Shown here in pieces: positions 46,830 through 58,500 of a stretch of 64,000 nt of DNA. This DNA comes from Sipunculus nudus. Lineage: Eukaryota; Annelida; Sipuncula; Golfingiida; Sipunculidae. Under the pieces are notes generated by a model that saw only the letters and a list, made by a program, of their open reading frames with translations, did not search any database and was not told where the DNA came from. Where the stretch lies: assembly GCA_026874595.1 (NCBI GenBank), contig CM049311.1:57000453-57064452 (forward strand), in the 5' to 3' direction. A program made the position numbers and the translations under genes. Every line of letters begins with the position of its first letter. Positions within the stretch are counted from its first letter, which is position 1.

Positions 46830-46879
<50 letters not shown>

Positions 46880-47446
46880 GAGAGAGAGAGAGAGCGCATG
46901 GTTCTGTGAAAATACTCGTTTTAAGTTTACTACATAATACATTACCTGTATATCATTAATTATAGTATAATAAACGTAACTAGTATATACATGTGATACC
47001 AACCTCAGAAGAAATTCACGGTGCCAGGGTAGAAAGGCGGGGCCACCGTGGGCGGCGGGGGCGTTGCTAGGGAGATGAAGGGTTGCCAGGATATCATACT
47101 GTGACAGGTCATCCACCATGGTTCGTTTCAGCGTGTTCATTGCCCTGTGAAACCTCCTCCATTCTTCATCAGTCAACGTGCGGTAATCTTTCCGGATTGA
47201 TTTAGTTTTGCAGCGTTTCTTATCCTCAGCCAGCCCCTCGGCAAAATCCATCTGTGAAGGGGTCAACTTGACAGTTTCTGTCTGGTCCACCCGGAGCAAC
47301 CATCGTTTTATACGCGCGCACGCCTGGTCTCTCACTTCCTCGGACATGACGCCGTCCTTAGGGAAATTAAGTGGACAGTGGCTTGCTTTTCCAAAAGTGA
47401 AATAAAGGGTTAGTAAAACTAGGAACCGGTACAAGAACGTTTTCAT
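44033..47446 (-). CDS. Secreted tyrosinase (type-3 copper oxidase), two coding exons, complete
   Basis: Exon 1 (47004-47446) and exon 2 (44033-44888) join at FLLR|FERALR, with an Arg codon split AG|G, to give 432 residues. Residues 1-22 form a signal peptide. The CuA site shows H124, H133 and H142 in HGGPAFLPWHR, fitting the tyrosinase CuA pattern through E150, which lies across the intron. The CuB site shows H273, H277 and H300 in NDPVFFLHHAFMD. All six ligands are present, so an active phenol oxidase is expected. After the core (about residue 350) comes a Cys-rich tail with nine Cys between 367 and 429 and no transmembrane segment, so the product should be secreted. The family oxidises phenols and diphenols to quinones; in molluscs secreted members serve shell matrix tanning and pigmentation, and the gene family is expanded. 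The start at 47446 is preferred to the upstream in-frame ATG at 47482 because it directly precedes the signal peptide and has A at -3. No symbol is given because molluscan paralogues are not one-to-one with vertebrate TYR. Confidence 0.95.
44889..47003 (-). other. Tyrosinase intron
   Basis: 2,115 bp, GT-AG. It holds a (GA)n microsatellite at 46832-46894 and no recognisable transposon. A donor-like CTCAAG|GTAAGC on the minus strand near 45525 follows a CpG-containing stretch and could mark an alternative exon, but no conserved protein is visible there. Confidence 0.85.
46832..46894. repeat. (GA)n microsatellite in the tyrosinase intron
   Basis: About 30 GA units with one AAGGG interruption, starting about 110 bp after the exon 1 donor in transcript order. 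Confidence 0.95.
47004..47446 (-). CDS. Tyrosinase coding exon 1
   Basis: Encodes residues 1-147 and two bases of Arg148: signal peptide, N-terminal region and the CuA histidines. Donor GTTGGT at 47003 downward. The exon border falls inside the CuA signature, between FLLR and FE. Confidence 0.94.
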
Positions 47447-47550
47447 TTTTTTGTTGGTTGATATTCGGTTCAACACGTACATCTGTATCGATATCCGTAG
47501 TAATATCGATGCACTTTACACCGTGTAAGTGAAATCTAATTTACCGGAGG

Positions 47551-47557
47551 TATATAA
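47551..47557 (-). promoter_or_regulatory. Candidate TATA box of the tyrosinase gene
   Basis: The minus strand reads AATTATATACC about 105 bp upstream of the chosen ATG (47446). A start about 30 bp downstream would leave a 5' leader of roughly 75 nt. This rests on position and sequence only. Confidence 0.4.
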
Positions 47558-47559
47558 TT

Positions 47560-50345
47560 GATGATCCGCATATCTGCATCCTTTGGCACACCTGTCCATG
47601 CTATCGCTAATTCTTCACTTTTTGCACACCTTTTCCATACATTTACGATGTAATCTTTCTTATTAGCAGTAAATAATACTCGGATCTGCTAATACCTAAA
47701 CAGTTTGTCTACAAAACAATCTTCTTTATGAAATTGATTATTACAACTTGAATATTGTTTGACACAACCTTGCTCTGCGCATGCTCGTGTCATGTTGATC
47801 AGACGGATGCGGTTTCCCGCGTAATCTGGTGACGGCCCTGTGGCTTAGACGCCAACCACGATTAACACATTGTGGTTTGCTTTGCCTACCTATAAACAGC
47901 ATCAGCCCTTCCCTTATGCTAAAAAGTGTTTAACGACAAAAGCAGTGTTGTCGCATAATCGTTGGTATTACTGACATAAAACATGTAATCACAGTTTTTT
48001 TTGGCTAGTATTAGGGATTAAATTGTATTATGAGGTTACAAAGACTGCATAAATATATGGCTTACCGGCTACACCGTTTTACCGCAGGGTTTTGGTCAGG
48101 TGTTAGAGGAATCTCTGATACACAGACAACTCATTCACAACAAAGAAGTAAAATAAATTTTTATCATGTCTATTCAAATCTCTGTTTTCAGGCAGTTTGG
48201 ATTATGGCAATTCATTCGAACTGTGATGGACTCATTTGTGAAAACTTAACACAGCAGTCAAATCATCCATTGCAAGTTCATTAAATTCTCTGTACTCATT
48301 CATCAAGTATGGAATAGATTCATTCTTCCCCTCATTTTCGGGACAGTCAGCAGATTTTCAGAGATAATTTCATTTACCTAACTGAAAGGTTAAATGTGCT
48401 GGGAATTGAATAAAAACAAGAATAGCCATTCATGTGCAGGTGGGGTCTCAGGACTGACCGTGGTGGCGCTAAGCACGTGTACACTGAATGGTTCGAAAAT
48501 GGAGAAAGTGCACCAGATGTGCCCCAAAGATTCCAAAAGAACCCATTTAACGAATGTGGTTCAAATTTGGCGTATGTGGAGGGTGATGTATATCCGTTTA
48601 TTTGATGAAAAATATTAATATGATGTGGGTCAGGTTTATATACACTATCAAGACTACCAATTTTAAATTGCTGTGGATAAATAAATAACTAAATGTAATC
48701 AACTTATTTTCCCGAGATTAACACATGCATATGAAATCAACATTAAGCACATAATGTTAAAAAATATGTAAGCTGACCATTCTGCAAAGCAAATTTATAC
48801 ACAAAAGAATTCAAGCTATGAATAGATGGCCGAGGGGGCGATGGGGGATGATTGATATAGGGGTAGGTTGGAGCAATTTTTTTTAACCTATACGAATACT
48901 GGAATACCTTATTGTTTCATTTATATTGTATATAAGGATATTTTTATAAAAGGAATCTGCTGTTAGCTTTTCTTAATGGCGCCACCAGTCATCGGGAACT
49001 GACAAACTATTCATGATCAATAAACACGCCAGGTTTTGGGACACTACATGAAACCATTTCTGAGAAAATGGCATGATTGCTGTCATTTGATGAGAAAAGT
49101 ACAGGTGGCGCCACTCGTCTTTTAGAACTGAAGAAACTAGTCACGATAAAAAAAAACACCAGGTTTCTGAATCCGGACACTAGAAACCACAGCTGAGAAA
49201 CTGACATGATTGCTGTCATTTCACGGCCTCAAAAATAAAAAAAGATCAAGATTCATCAAGATTCATGGCAATCCATGTATTTGTTGGGTTTATATAACTC
49301 TGTCACTAAAAACGCAATTTTGGCTGAAATAAGAAGGCTGCAGACCCTCAGGACTCCCCTCTTGATCCATTACTGCTTTCATATACAATCCTTCTATAAA
49401 AAAAATTCTCTCACACGGTCATTTTAACCCCTCTAGGACTTGCAAAAACCCTATATCTAAAACCAATCCATAATATACCATTTAAGTTTACCTTGTTTTA
49501 TATGTTACTTTATTCTGTCTGGCTAATTTTTTTTTTCAATTACATTAATTTTCATCTATTGTAACTATTAAATTAAATTGTTTTCATAGTTATAAGAAGT
49601 GGACCATTACTACATGACAATAACTCAGAATGTTTTTCCAATTGATCATGTCTCTATCTACCTTAAAACTGATTTTGAATTTTGTTTCGATAAAAATAAA
49701 TAAAATTTCATTTTTTAACAAGAAAGACACACAGCACTTTATTTTTATGTATTGGAAACAATTTTAATGTTAACATATCATAGGGTACATAGGGGGAATA
49801 TGAGCACCTTGAGAACTTTTGCATCGCAGAAGTAATTAATAGCCGTTATCAGCATGTTTTTGATTTGATTGGAAGGAGATGGTCTCATATAAAGGCAATT
49901 TGACAAAAATACTGACTCTTCTCTATGTCTTCAACAAAATAAGGACCAATCTTTTATTTTGTAATTGTGCACTGTTTGGGTAATATGAGCATATGTGCTC
50001 ATATTGCTCTGAAATAATTAAATATTTAGTTTAAACTGTTGTTTTAGTTTAAAATAGTCTACTATAGTGTAGTATGTTTCATAAAATTACAAATCAACAA
50101 ATATAAATGAAGGTATACCTTATCTTTATAAATATTTTGTGCAAAAAGTAAAGGTCAACTGTGTGTACATAACAAAGTTCGACTTTCATAAAGTAAACAA
50201 AAAATGGCATTTGAATATATTCTGCCAGCCATCAGCGCCCTTTCCCTATGTGTGCATCCAGTACATACAACTCTGGTATATTTATCTCCTGTGGAATATT
50301 ATTTTACTATTGGCCTTGAAAGTATCATATCTTTGTCCGCTACAG
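47560..50345. other. Tyrosinase upstream flank, repeat debris, no gene recognised
   Basis: 48960-49260 contains two ~120-bp units with GGCGCCAC and 'GAGAAACTGACATGATTGCT', related to 6280-6440. The remainder is AT-rich. ORFs at 48030-48284 and 48394-48618 show no recognisable protein. Confidence 0.5.
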
Positions 50346-50953
50346 GATACCATGACCATAGATCGGAGTTTCTGCTGTCAGAGTATGCCTCTGTGACAAC
50401 CCGGTACCATGACCATAGATCAGTTTCTGCTGTCAGAGTATGTCTCTGTGACAACCCGGTACCATGACCATAGATCAGTTTCTGCTGTCAGAGTATGCCT
50501 CTGTGACAACCCGGTACCATGACCATAGATCAGTTTCTGCTGTCAGAGTATGCCTATGTGACAACCCGGTACCATGACCATAGATCAGTTTCTGCTGTCA
50601 GAGTATGCCTCTGTGACAACCCGGTACCATGACCATAGATCAGTTTCTGTTGTCAGAGTATGCCTCTGTGACAACCCGGTACCATGACCATAGATCAGTT
50701 TCTGCTGTCAGAGTATGCCTCTGAGACCACCGGGTACCATGACCATAGAACAGGTTCTGCTGTCAGAGTAAACCCGTTTTGTGACCATCGGGTACCATGG
50801 CCATAGATTAGAATTTCTGCTGTCAGTGTATGCCTCTGTGACCATCGAGTACCTAGACCACTGATCAGTTTCTGTTGTCGGAGTATGCCTCTGTGACCAC
50901 AGGGTACCATGGCCATAGGTTAGAATTTCTGCTGGCAGAGTCTGCCTGTCAGA

Positions 50954-50955
<2 letters not shown>
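50346..50955. repeat. 55-bp minisatellite, about 11 copies
   Basis: Unit begins CCATAGATCAGTTTCTGCTG and ends AACCCGGTACCATGA. The first six or seven copies are almost identical and the last four are degraded. Not a multiple of three, so no repeat protein is implied. It runs directly into (TA)n at 50957-51013. Confidence 0.92.

Positions 50956-50956
<1 letters not shown>

Positions 50957-51013
<57 letters not shown>
50957..51013. repeat. (TA)n microsatellite
   Basis: About 28 TA units after the 55-bp minisatellite, followed by TTGATATATTGATATATTGG. Confidence 0.95.
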
Positions 51014-51015
<2 letters not shown>

Positions 51016-51479
51016 ATATATTGATATATTGGCAATGTGTCACACAAACAATAAAAGGTTGCCCCAGAAACTGCCCCCTCCCCCGACCGACGACCCTTGG
51101 AGATAAATTAACGCCACTGATGATTTATATATGCACCTTGTAAAAATTATAAGCAGTCTACACCCAAAAATAAATCAAGGAACGTATTAAAAATATAAGT
51201 AACGCACATTTAGGCCTACATATACTTACATGTAGGTCTACCTATGTATTTCTCTACTCTTTAATACAGATGAATTATATGTGCATTATCGGAGGATTAA
51301 CTTTCCACAGGTAGAGTACGAAGTGGTTTCAGTGCCATACAAATTTCTGCTATATACCGGTACTAGAAAGAATTATATGACAAAATACCAATATTCATAA
51401 TATGCTGATTATATTTCAAGGAACTGAGGTTCCATTCGAGACTTGTCTTGATTAACGACCTGTGTGTAAATAACCGTAA

Positions 51480-52043
51480 TCCGTAACCGTTACACCTAGA
51501 AACTTCTTACTATACATCCAGGGAAGTCCTAGGCAAATCTCCTTGGGAAACTGAAATCAGGTCACGGTGACTTATGTATTTTCAAATAACGGGCTGAAAA
51601 AATTATTCTGAGCACCATGAAAGTCAGATCGGTACCAATTGTATCAGTAAGCCCTTGCATCTTCCAACGTAACATCCAGGGAAGTCTTGGGCAAATCTCC
51701 ATAGAAACCTAAAATTAGGTTATGTTGACCTATATTCTGGGAGCTATTAGTAAAAAAATTAAAAAAGATTTTAAGCATCCAGTCAGTGCAACAGAGCATA
51801 TAACTTTACCGTTGCAGCTATAATTGACATTTAGAGAGGTCGTATTAAAATCTTTTTGGAAACACCATATAAGGTCATTGTAACCTATTTTCCGAGGACG
51901 ATGGACAAAAAATTTGATTCTGAGTACTCTTGAAGTCATTCTACGTATATGTTCATGGTATTTATCATAACATCAATATTTAATGCAGGCGTCGATCAAC
52001 TGTAGGTAATTCAACTGAACGTCATAATCCATGGGCCACTTGT
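51480..52043 (+). repeat. Fragment of the GACCCATGGGTC-ended dispersed family
   Basis: Units around 'CCAGGGAAGTC...AAATCTCC...AGGTYATGTTGACC' resemble 20.7-21.5 kb, and the right end AATCCATGGGCCACTTGT is a mutated form of the family end. Confidence 0.5.
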
Positions 52044-53219
52044 TTTGACATTTAACCTACATCTGTTCCAGATACAGTCACTGATTTAGCTGATCAAACA
52101 TAACCCCTCTCTAAAGTACCCATGGCCTAAACTTTTTAGTGATAAAACATTAAAATTGTTAAATTTCCTAGAAGCAACCAAAATGTCTAGATTAGAATTA
52201 TATTTTTGTCACATGTTCAAGACCAATTAATGGACCTTTGGCATCATTTTTCCCATATGAATTCCCATATATTCCCATAATTGTCCCCTTAATACATAAA
52301 ATAAAGGATGGTCCCCTTAATACTGTCAGTAGAGTTCTACATATTTATATATATACAGTGAAACCTGTCTGAAGCGGACAGTCAAGGGACTCAATCATTT
52401 TGTCCTTGATAGTGAGGTGTCCTTATTAGGCAGGTTGACCTTGGTTGATAACTGAGGGATTACAAATAAAGACAACGAACGGTTGCAAGGACGAGTTTAT
52501 TGAATTATATCAGATTTCATGTATATGTAATACATATTCATGCACACATCCTGCATTCAATATTCATATGCAAACTGTGATTATTTTTTACTTATCTATA
52601 TGAAGTCTATATACTTGTCTATATGAAGACATCCGTAAAAACAATGTTCATATGCTCGCGTACACTCTTTTTCGCTGATTCACTCAGTCGAGTAAGCTTG
52701 ACTTTTTCAGATAGCGTAAGTTCCCGCCCAGGAGTACGTGTGGTGCCACCTGGCGGCATTGCCTAAAACTGTCTTTGTTCAGCTTCAGTTGTCCAAATGC
52801 GATATTCTCCAAGATAATGACGACGTTGCTAATACGAAGATTGTAATGGCTACGAACCTGGGTTCATTCTTTTTTATAGGTGAATGTAGCTTTAGCCTAA
52901 AATAAACTTTCTTTGATGATGGTTGTTTGGTTTGATTTGCTTTAATGTTGAAGGCACCCGAGATTAACGAACCCTAAGGAGCTTGTGCATGGTGGCATGG
53001 TACAAACAGCTACGGAGCGAGCAGATGTTTGACACTGAGCAGATCACTTTGAGATACACTGATAGCACCTCCTGGTGCATTTAAAATAATAAACTTTAAA
53101 TTTGGATATGTTATCAAAACTGTAATCACAAATCAGTTATAATTAATAACTTGAACGATTGCTGTATAGGGACGTCCCCTTAAAATAATCTGAACGAAAT
53201 AAAGCTGTATTTGCATGTA
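52044..53219. other. Intergenic spacer with common repeat remnant
   Basis: 52358-52440 reads CAGTGAAACCTGTCTGAAGC and onward, text of a kind dispersed in many invertebrate genomes. No coding signal. Confidence 0.45.
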
Positions 53220-54830
53220 AATACATGAAGCGTCCGATAGTCACATAATTTCAGGAAATCATATCAAGATATGCCTAAAACCACTTTGACGATATTACGT
53301 CATTGTTAAAAATGAAAAAGTGCTAAAAATTGCACAAATATGGGTCAAGGTCAACCAAAAATTGGGCATTCTGAAGGATTTGTTAGTAGATGCCTTCAAC
53401 TAAATTAGTGGAAACTAACAAATTATGTCCAAAGTCTACAATGAACTGACCATGAAAGTATAAGGTCATTAGCAAAATGGGTACTATAACACAAACTGAT
53501 GCATGGTTTTGTCCAAATCTGATGGATAATAGAGGAGCCAATACCATTGATAAAGGTATCCTAAGTTTTATGGCTAAATTAGGTCAGAATGACCTAATTT
53601 TAGAAAACTGAGTGAAATTAGAATGCTACAATACTGACAAACAAGAGTATTTGCAAAAGACACGCCTAAAGCCACTTTTCCATGATAAAGATTCATTGGT
53701 GGAAATACAAATGTGCAAATAAATTGAACAAATATAGGGCAAGGTAAACCAAAAGTTAATCAGTCCGAGAACGTCATAAGTCACAATCCTATAAAATATC
53801 TTGATGCATTCACGCAAACAATCAAATGATGCCCAAAGGCTACAGTGACTTTACCTTGAGAGCGTATCAAAGTAAGCAAAATGGGTACTATTACGTGAAC
53901 TGATGAATAATGCGTGGCTTGGTCTAATTCTGATTAATAATAGAGGAGCCAATAGGATTTGTATAAGCATGCTGTCTGACCTAGTTTTATGGTTAAATAA
54001 CGTCAGAGTGGCCTAAGTTCAGAAAACTGTGGAATAAGTAAGCTGCAATACTGATATACAAGAATATTGAAAGTATGCCAAAGGTACAACTAAAACCACT
54101 TTTTAATGATATTTTGTCATTGATGAAAATGCCAAAGTGCTAATTAATTGCGCAAATATGGGTCAAGGTCAACCAAAAGTTAATTCGTTCTCAGGAGTCA
54201 TTAATCGATCCTTCCACTAAATAAGAACAAAAGCCAATCAAAACCTTTGGTGGTGTCACGCTAACACACAAATGATGCCTAGAGTCTACTGTGACTTGAG
54301 CTTGAGACCATGCGTCAAGGTCATGAGCGAAATGGGTAATACTATGTGAACTGATGAATAATACATGGTTTGGTCCAATTCTAATGAATAATAGAGGAGC
54401 CAAAAGCATTTATATAAGCATGCTTTCTGACCTAGTTTTATGGCTAAATTACGTCAGTGACCTAATTTCAGAAAACTACAAGGGATTACTATGATGCAAT
54501 ACTGACATACGAGAATATTTGAGAGTATGCCTAAGATACACCTAAAACTACTTTTTTGTTGATACATAGTCATAAGTCGATGCTTTCCACTAAAGGAGAA
54601 CAAAATCCAATAAAAAAAACCTAGCTGCTTTCGTGTTAACGATAAAATGATGCCCAAAGTCCAAAGTGACTTGACCTTCAGAGCATAAAATTTTTTTTTT
54701 CTTCAAAAATACAGAATCATGATATAATATTGATAGATGCCAGCATGTAGCAGATATCAGCATTTAAAAGAGTGGACACGGACGCCGACACGAAGGCCCA
54801 CAAGGTAAAACAATAAGCTTCCTAATGGGG
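53220..54830. repeat. Tandem repeat of ~410-450 bp, three to four degenerate units
   Basis: 'TAATAGAGGAGCCAA' recurs at about 53528, 53939 and 54388, with 'GTTTTATGGYTAAAT' and 'GACATACRAGAATATT'-like text in register. The right end has GGACACGGACGCCGACACGA. Units carry GGTCAAGGTCAACC half-site text. Confidence 0.7.
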
Positions 54831-55515
54831 TTCTTAAAAATGACTGTAATATCATACCATCTCATGTAAAAAGAAAATGAAACAAAAAAACATTTAATGA
54901 TATAGATTTGATGAATAAGATAAGACAGGTATGATTACAATTCTTTATTCATTATAAATCTTTATTGATCACAAGTCAAACATCACATATGTACTTTAAC
55001 CTGCATATTATCAAATTTTCATATATCAGTCAACAGTCCACAGATCAGTGATTGATGACAAAAACTCTCAGAAATATAAATTAATGACTTTCATTCCTTC
55101 TTAAATGAATAATAAACACAGCTCAAGCAAGAATTCAGATACTGTTAGTCCACTTTGGCATTTTATACCAAGTGAATATCACACCTGCTTTTACAACATG
55201 TAAGAATGTATGATTAATGTCATTTATATAAATACACACTCAATTGTTGAACAACAGGCATTTCTTTTTAAGTCACCCCTGTACTCTTAAGTTAATAGTG
55301 AACATGTGTGTGTGAGTGTGTTTGTGATTCCTGAGTTATTAGAAAGCGGAATTTATAGCTATCAGTCTCCCTATTAGACAGATGAATGAACCACACACAC
55401 ACACACACAATATGGCACTGATTTCACATTATAATACTGTGTGTTTAACACACGATTGATGGCTTGTTTAGGTTATATAGAGTATATCAGCACTTGATCC
55501 TGTTATAATATAATC
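54831..55515. other. MOCS2B 3' flank
   Basis: Probable 3' UTR, with (CA)n at 55391-55408 and poly(A) candidates near 54950. No other gene. Confidence 0.5.
54944..54966 (-). other. MOCS2: Candidate poly(A) signals of MOCS2B
   Basis: Two AATAAA hexamers on the minus strand, 550-575 bp past the stop codon. No closer canonical hexamer was noticed. Confidence 0.4.
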
Positions 55516-55581
55516 TCAGGTTGAGTTCCATTTGCATTCTTTATTTTCCTTCCAAGTAGAATCGCCCTCTTCATAAATTTC
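55516..55581 (-). CDS. MOCS2: MOCS2B last exon with stop codon
   Basis: Acceptor TTAATTCCAG, then [21 protein letters not shown] and TGA at 55516-55518. It matches the family C-terminus (EIYEE...WKxNKEC). Confidence 0.94.
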   Translation of the reverse strand, partial: EIYEEGDSTWKENKECKWNST

Positions 55582-58500
55582 CTGGAATTAAAAGAGATTA
55601 GTCACTTTATTTATTTTAATAAGGTTTTAATGACTGTTGTGTCAATTATAGGTGAATAACAAAGAGCTTGTATCACCTTACTCCCAGTTGACATTAAACC
55701 AAACTGTTGCTACAAGGTCACACAGACAATCTTGCTGAAATAATGTCAGTAGAATAACTTGAAAACGATTTGAAGTACAGTCACCATACACATATCATTG
55801 ATGCACCATCTGAAGAGCCAGGTCAAGTAGAATATGTTTGTAAACTGTGAATAAACAATGCAAATTTTCCCTGGTGTTACTGTTTATTACTGACATTACA
55901 CTCATCAGTACTTTGGAGAAATGTCTCTCAAATTTCCCACAGAAAACATCTTTATTTTAACAGCTGTCACCATGAGGCAAGGGAAAAACTACATCTGTTC
56001 CACAGATTGACTTTTGTTGTTATGAGAGGCAGGGGACAAACTTCATCTATTCCACAGACTGAATTTTATTGTTATAACCTAAAACACAACACTGAAAATA
56101 CAGTACCAGTAGTATGAAAGATACCTGGCAGGTGTCAGCATATACCTTAACATCCCCTGAACTATCATACATCTAGTATAGTCAACATGAACAGAAGCTA
56201 AATATTATTGTTTCTTATACTGTCTTGCTGAAGTCCTAGTTCTTGATTCTAAATAATTAGCTGGCATTTTCTTTTGTTTAACCATTATAAATGTTCAACA
56301 TAGATTTTTTATTTTTATTTTTAAAGATCTGCCTGTCCTTATAAGCTTTTAATGTAAAAGTGTCCTTCTGGGTCTTATCCACTTTACTGTGGTATGGATG
56401 TAATAGAGAAAGTCACTGCCCTCACCTTTTTCCATATTGGTACATTAGCTTTGAGGGAATCAATGGCATAATGAACCGCTTCCAGGGACTCTTTACGATG
56501 TGGGGATGAGATGGCAATGATGATACTGGCTTCTTTGATTGGCACCAGACTACAGAACACATACCAACACAACTGACACATTATCAGAAACGTGTAATAT
56601 AATGTGATATGATGATATCTGATATGATAATAACTTTTATATTCCCAAATTAACGATTTTCAATGGATAAACAGATATCATTTCATTCAATAATTTAAAA
56701 ATAAAATTCAACATAAAAACAAGGGACCCATGGGTCACGGCGCTCAGCTGTTATATATGATAAAAAATATGATTTAGAAATGAGGCACATGCTGGTTTTG
56801 TGTGGTAATAAATATAAGCTGTTTTATGAGTTGTTGTTGTTTAGCTTATGTATGATTTTGATAGTACCTATGGAGACAGGGAAGAGGATTGATTTCATTT
56901 ATTTTATTAACAAATGGAGTACTATTGTCACACAGATTTTGACTTGGCCATATAACTTATAAGCAGAACATATAATATAAGAGTTTAACTATTTATTAAA
57001 AAAATTACAAATATTGTCCCAAATATAATTTTTATTAAAAATAATAAGAGAATCGTATGATTATTTTAAAATGAAATATAACTGAAATGATAATTAAAAT
57101 AATATTAAAGAATATATTCATGAATGCATTCATGAATACATTTTGAAATTATTTGCACTGGTATTCATATACTTTCATTTTTACCTGAATTCCCATTCTT
57201 TATGCAAGAAATTTTATAATGGAGTACATATTCATATTCATATTTAAATACAATTATAATTATAAGTACCTGGTTTTATGGCTTTTATTTATATTAAAAA
57301 AAATAAATGTAATATATTCATTTTGGACTAATTTCACATCAATGTACACACTAGACACAGTAGGAATCTAGATTAATATTATCAACTGCATCTTTGTCTA
57401 TCATTAATATCCTTCATATGATCCCTAATGATTAGTAATGAAAAATATGATTTACTTTTTTATCATTAAAATTGAACTGAAAAATACCATAGGTGACTGC
57501 ATGGTGTTATTTGGAATACGTGACATTCTATCCATCAGTACAAGATTCTTATATCATCAGTAACTGCAAGTTAATTTCCTGTTATTATAAACTAACAAAT
57601 TCCTTTCCTATTTTTCTTTAATTTATTATTAAAAACCAATAAAAATTTTTTAATTTATTGTTTATTGTTATGTTGTTGGTTAAAACTACTAGATGAGTTG
57701 GGTTGGACACCTGGATCAACTGTGGCTGACCATAAGTTGCCTGGCTGCCCCAATGTATGACTCGCCTCAAGCATGCATAATTTGCTGAAAGTTCAACAAG
57801 GTCAACATACAGGTGGCTCAAGAGGGGCTCGAGAGAGCCAAGGTCTGACATGGTCTCATAAAAACATTAATAAAAGCTACAATATTTGGCCAATTACTTT
57901 CAGCTTTCTAAACTACAGAGATGAAATCCTTATGTGTGCATGATATGAAAATTATATCAACAGTGCTCTCAGGAAACAAACGTGCCATGGTCAAAGTTGG
58001 GCAAAATTTACGGTACTAATTTTATATTTATACTAATAACTTATAAAATTTGAAAATTCAGAACTAATTTTTGGTATTCAATTGAATCTTGATTAAATAA
58101 TGTTACATCCCTGACAAAAAATCTCTAGCTTCAGCAATCCTCTTGTAAAGGGAGTAAATATATTTCTTGATTTTTTAAAAAGTGCACTATGTTTGGGCCC
58201 ATAACTTATAACAATTACGCAATACTGACATCATTTCTGGCATATGCATAGCGAATGTATAGAAAAATATGTATATTATATATGATCAAAGTCAGATCAG
58301 TGGTTTTGATATTAGGCAGTCTTACAGTGTAACAATGGGATTTTAATGGAAAAATGAAGTTTTTCATTAATATTTCCAAGGAATTAAGTCCTAGTGATCA
58401 AATTCTTGGCATGGTAGGGGATTTTGGAGACATCTAACTGTATGCTAAATTTAGGGAACTTAGAGCTGAAGCTGGGGACCTGAGCTCTAGCAAACTGCAT

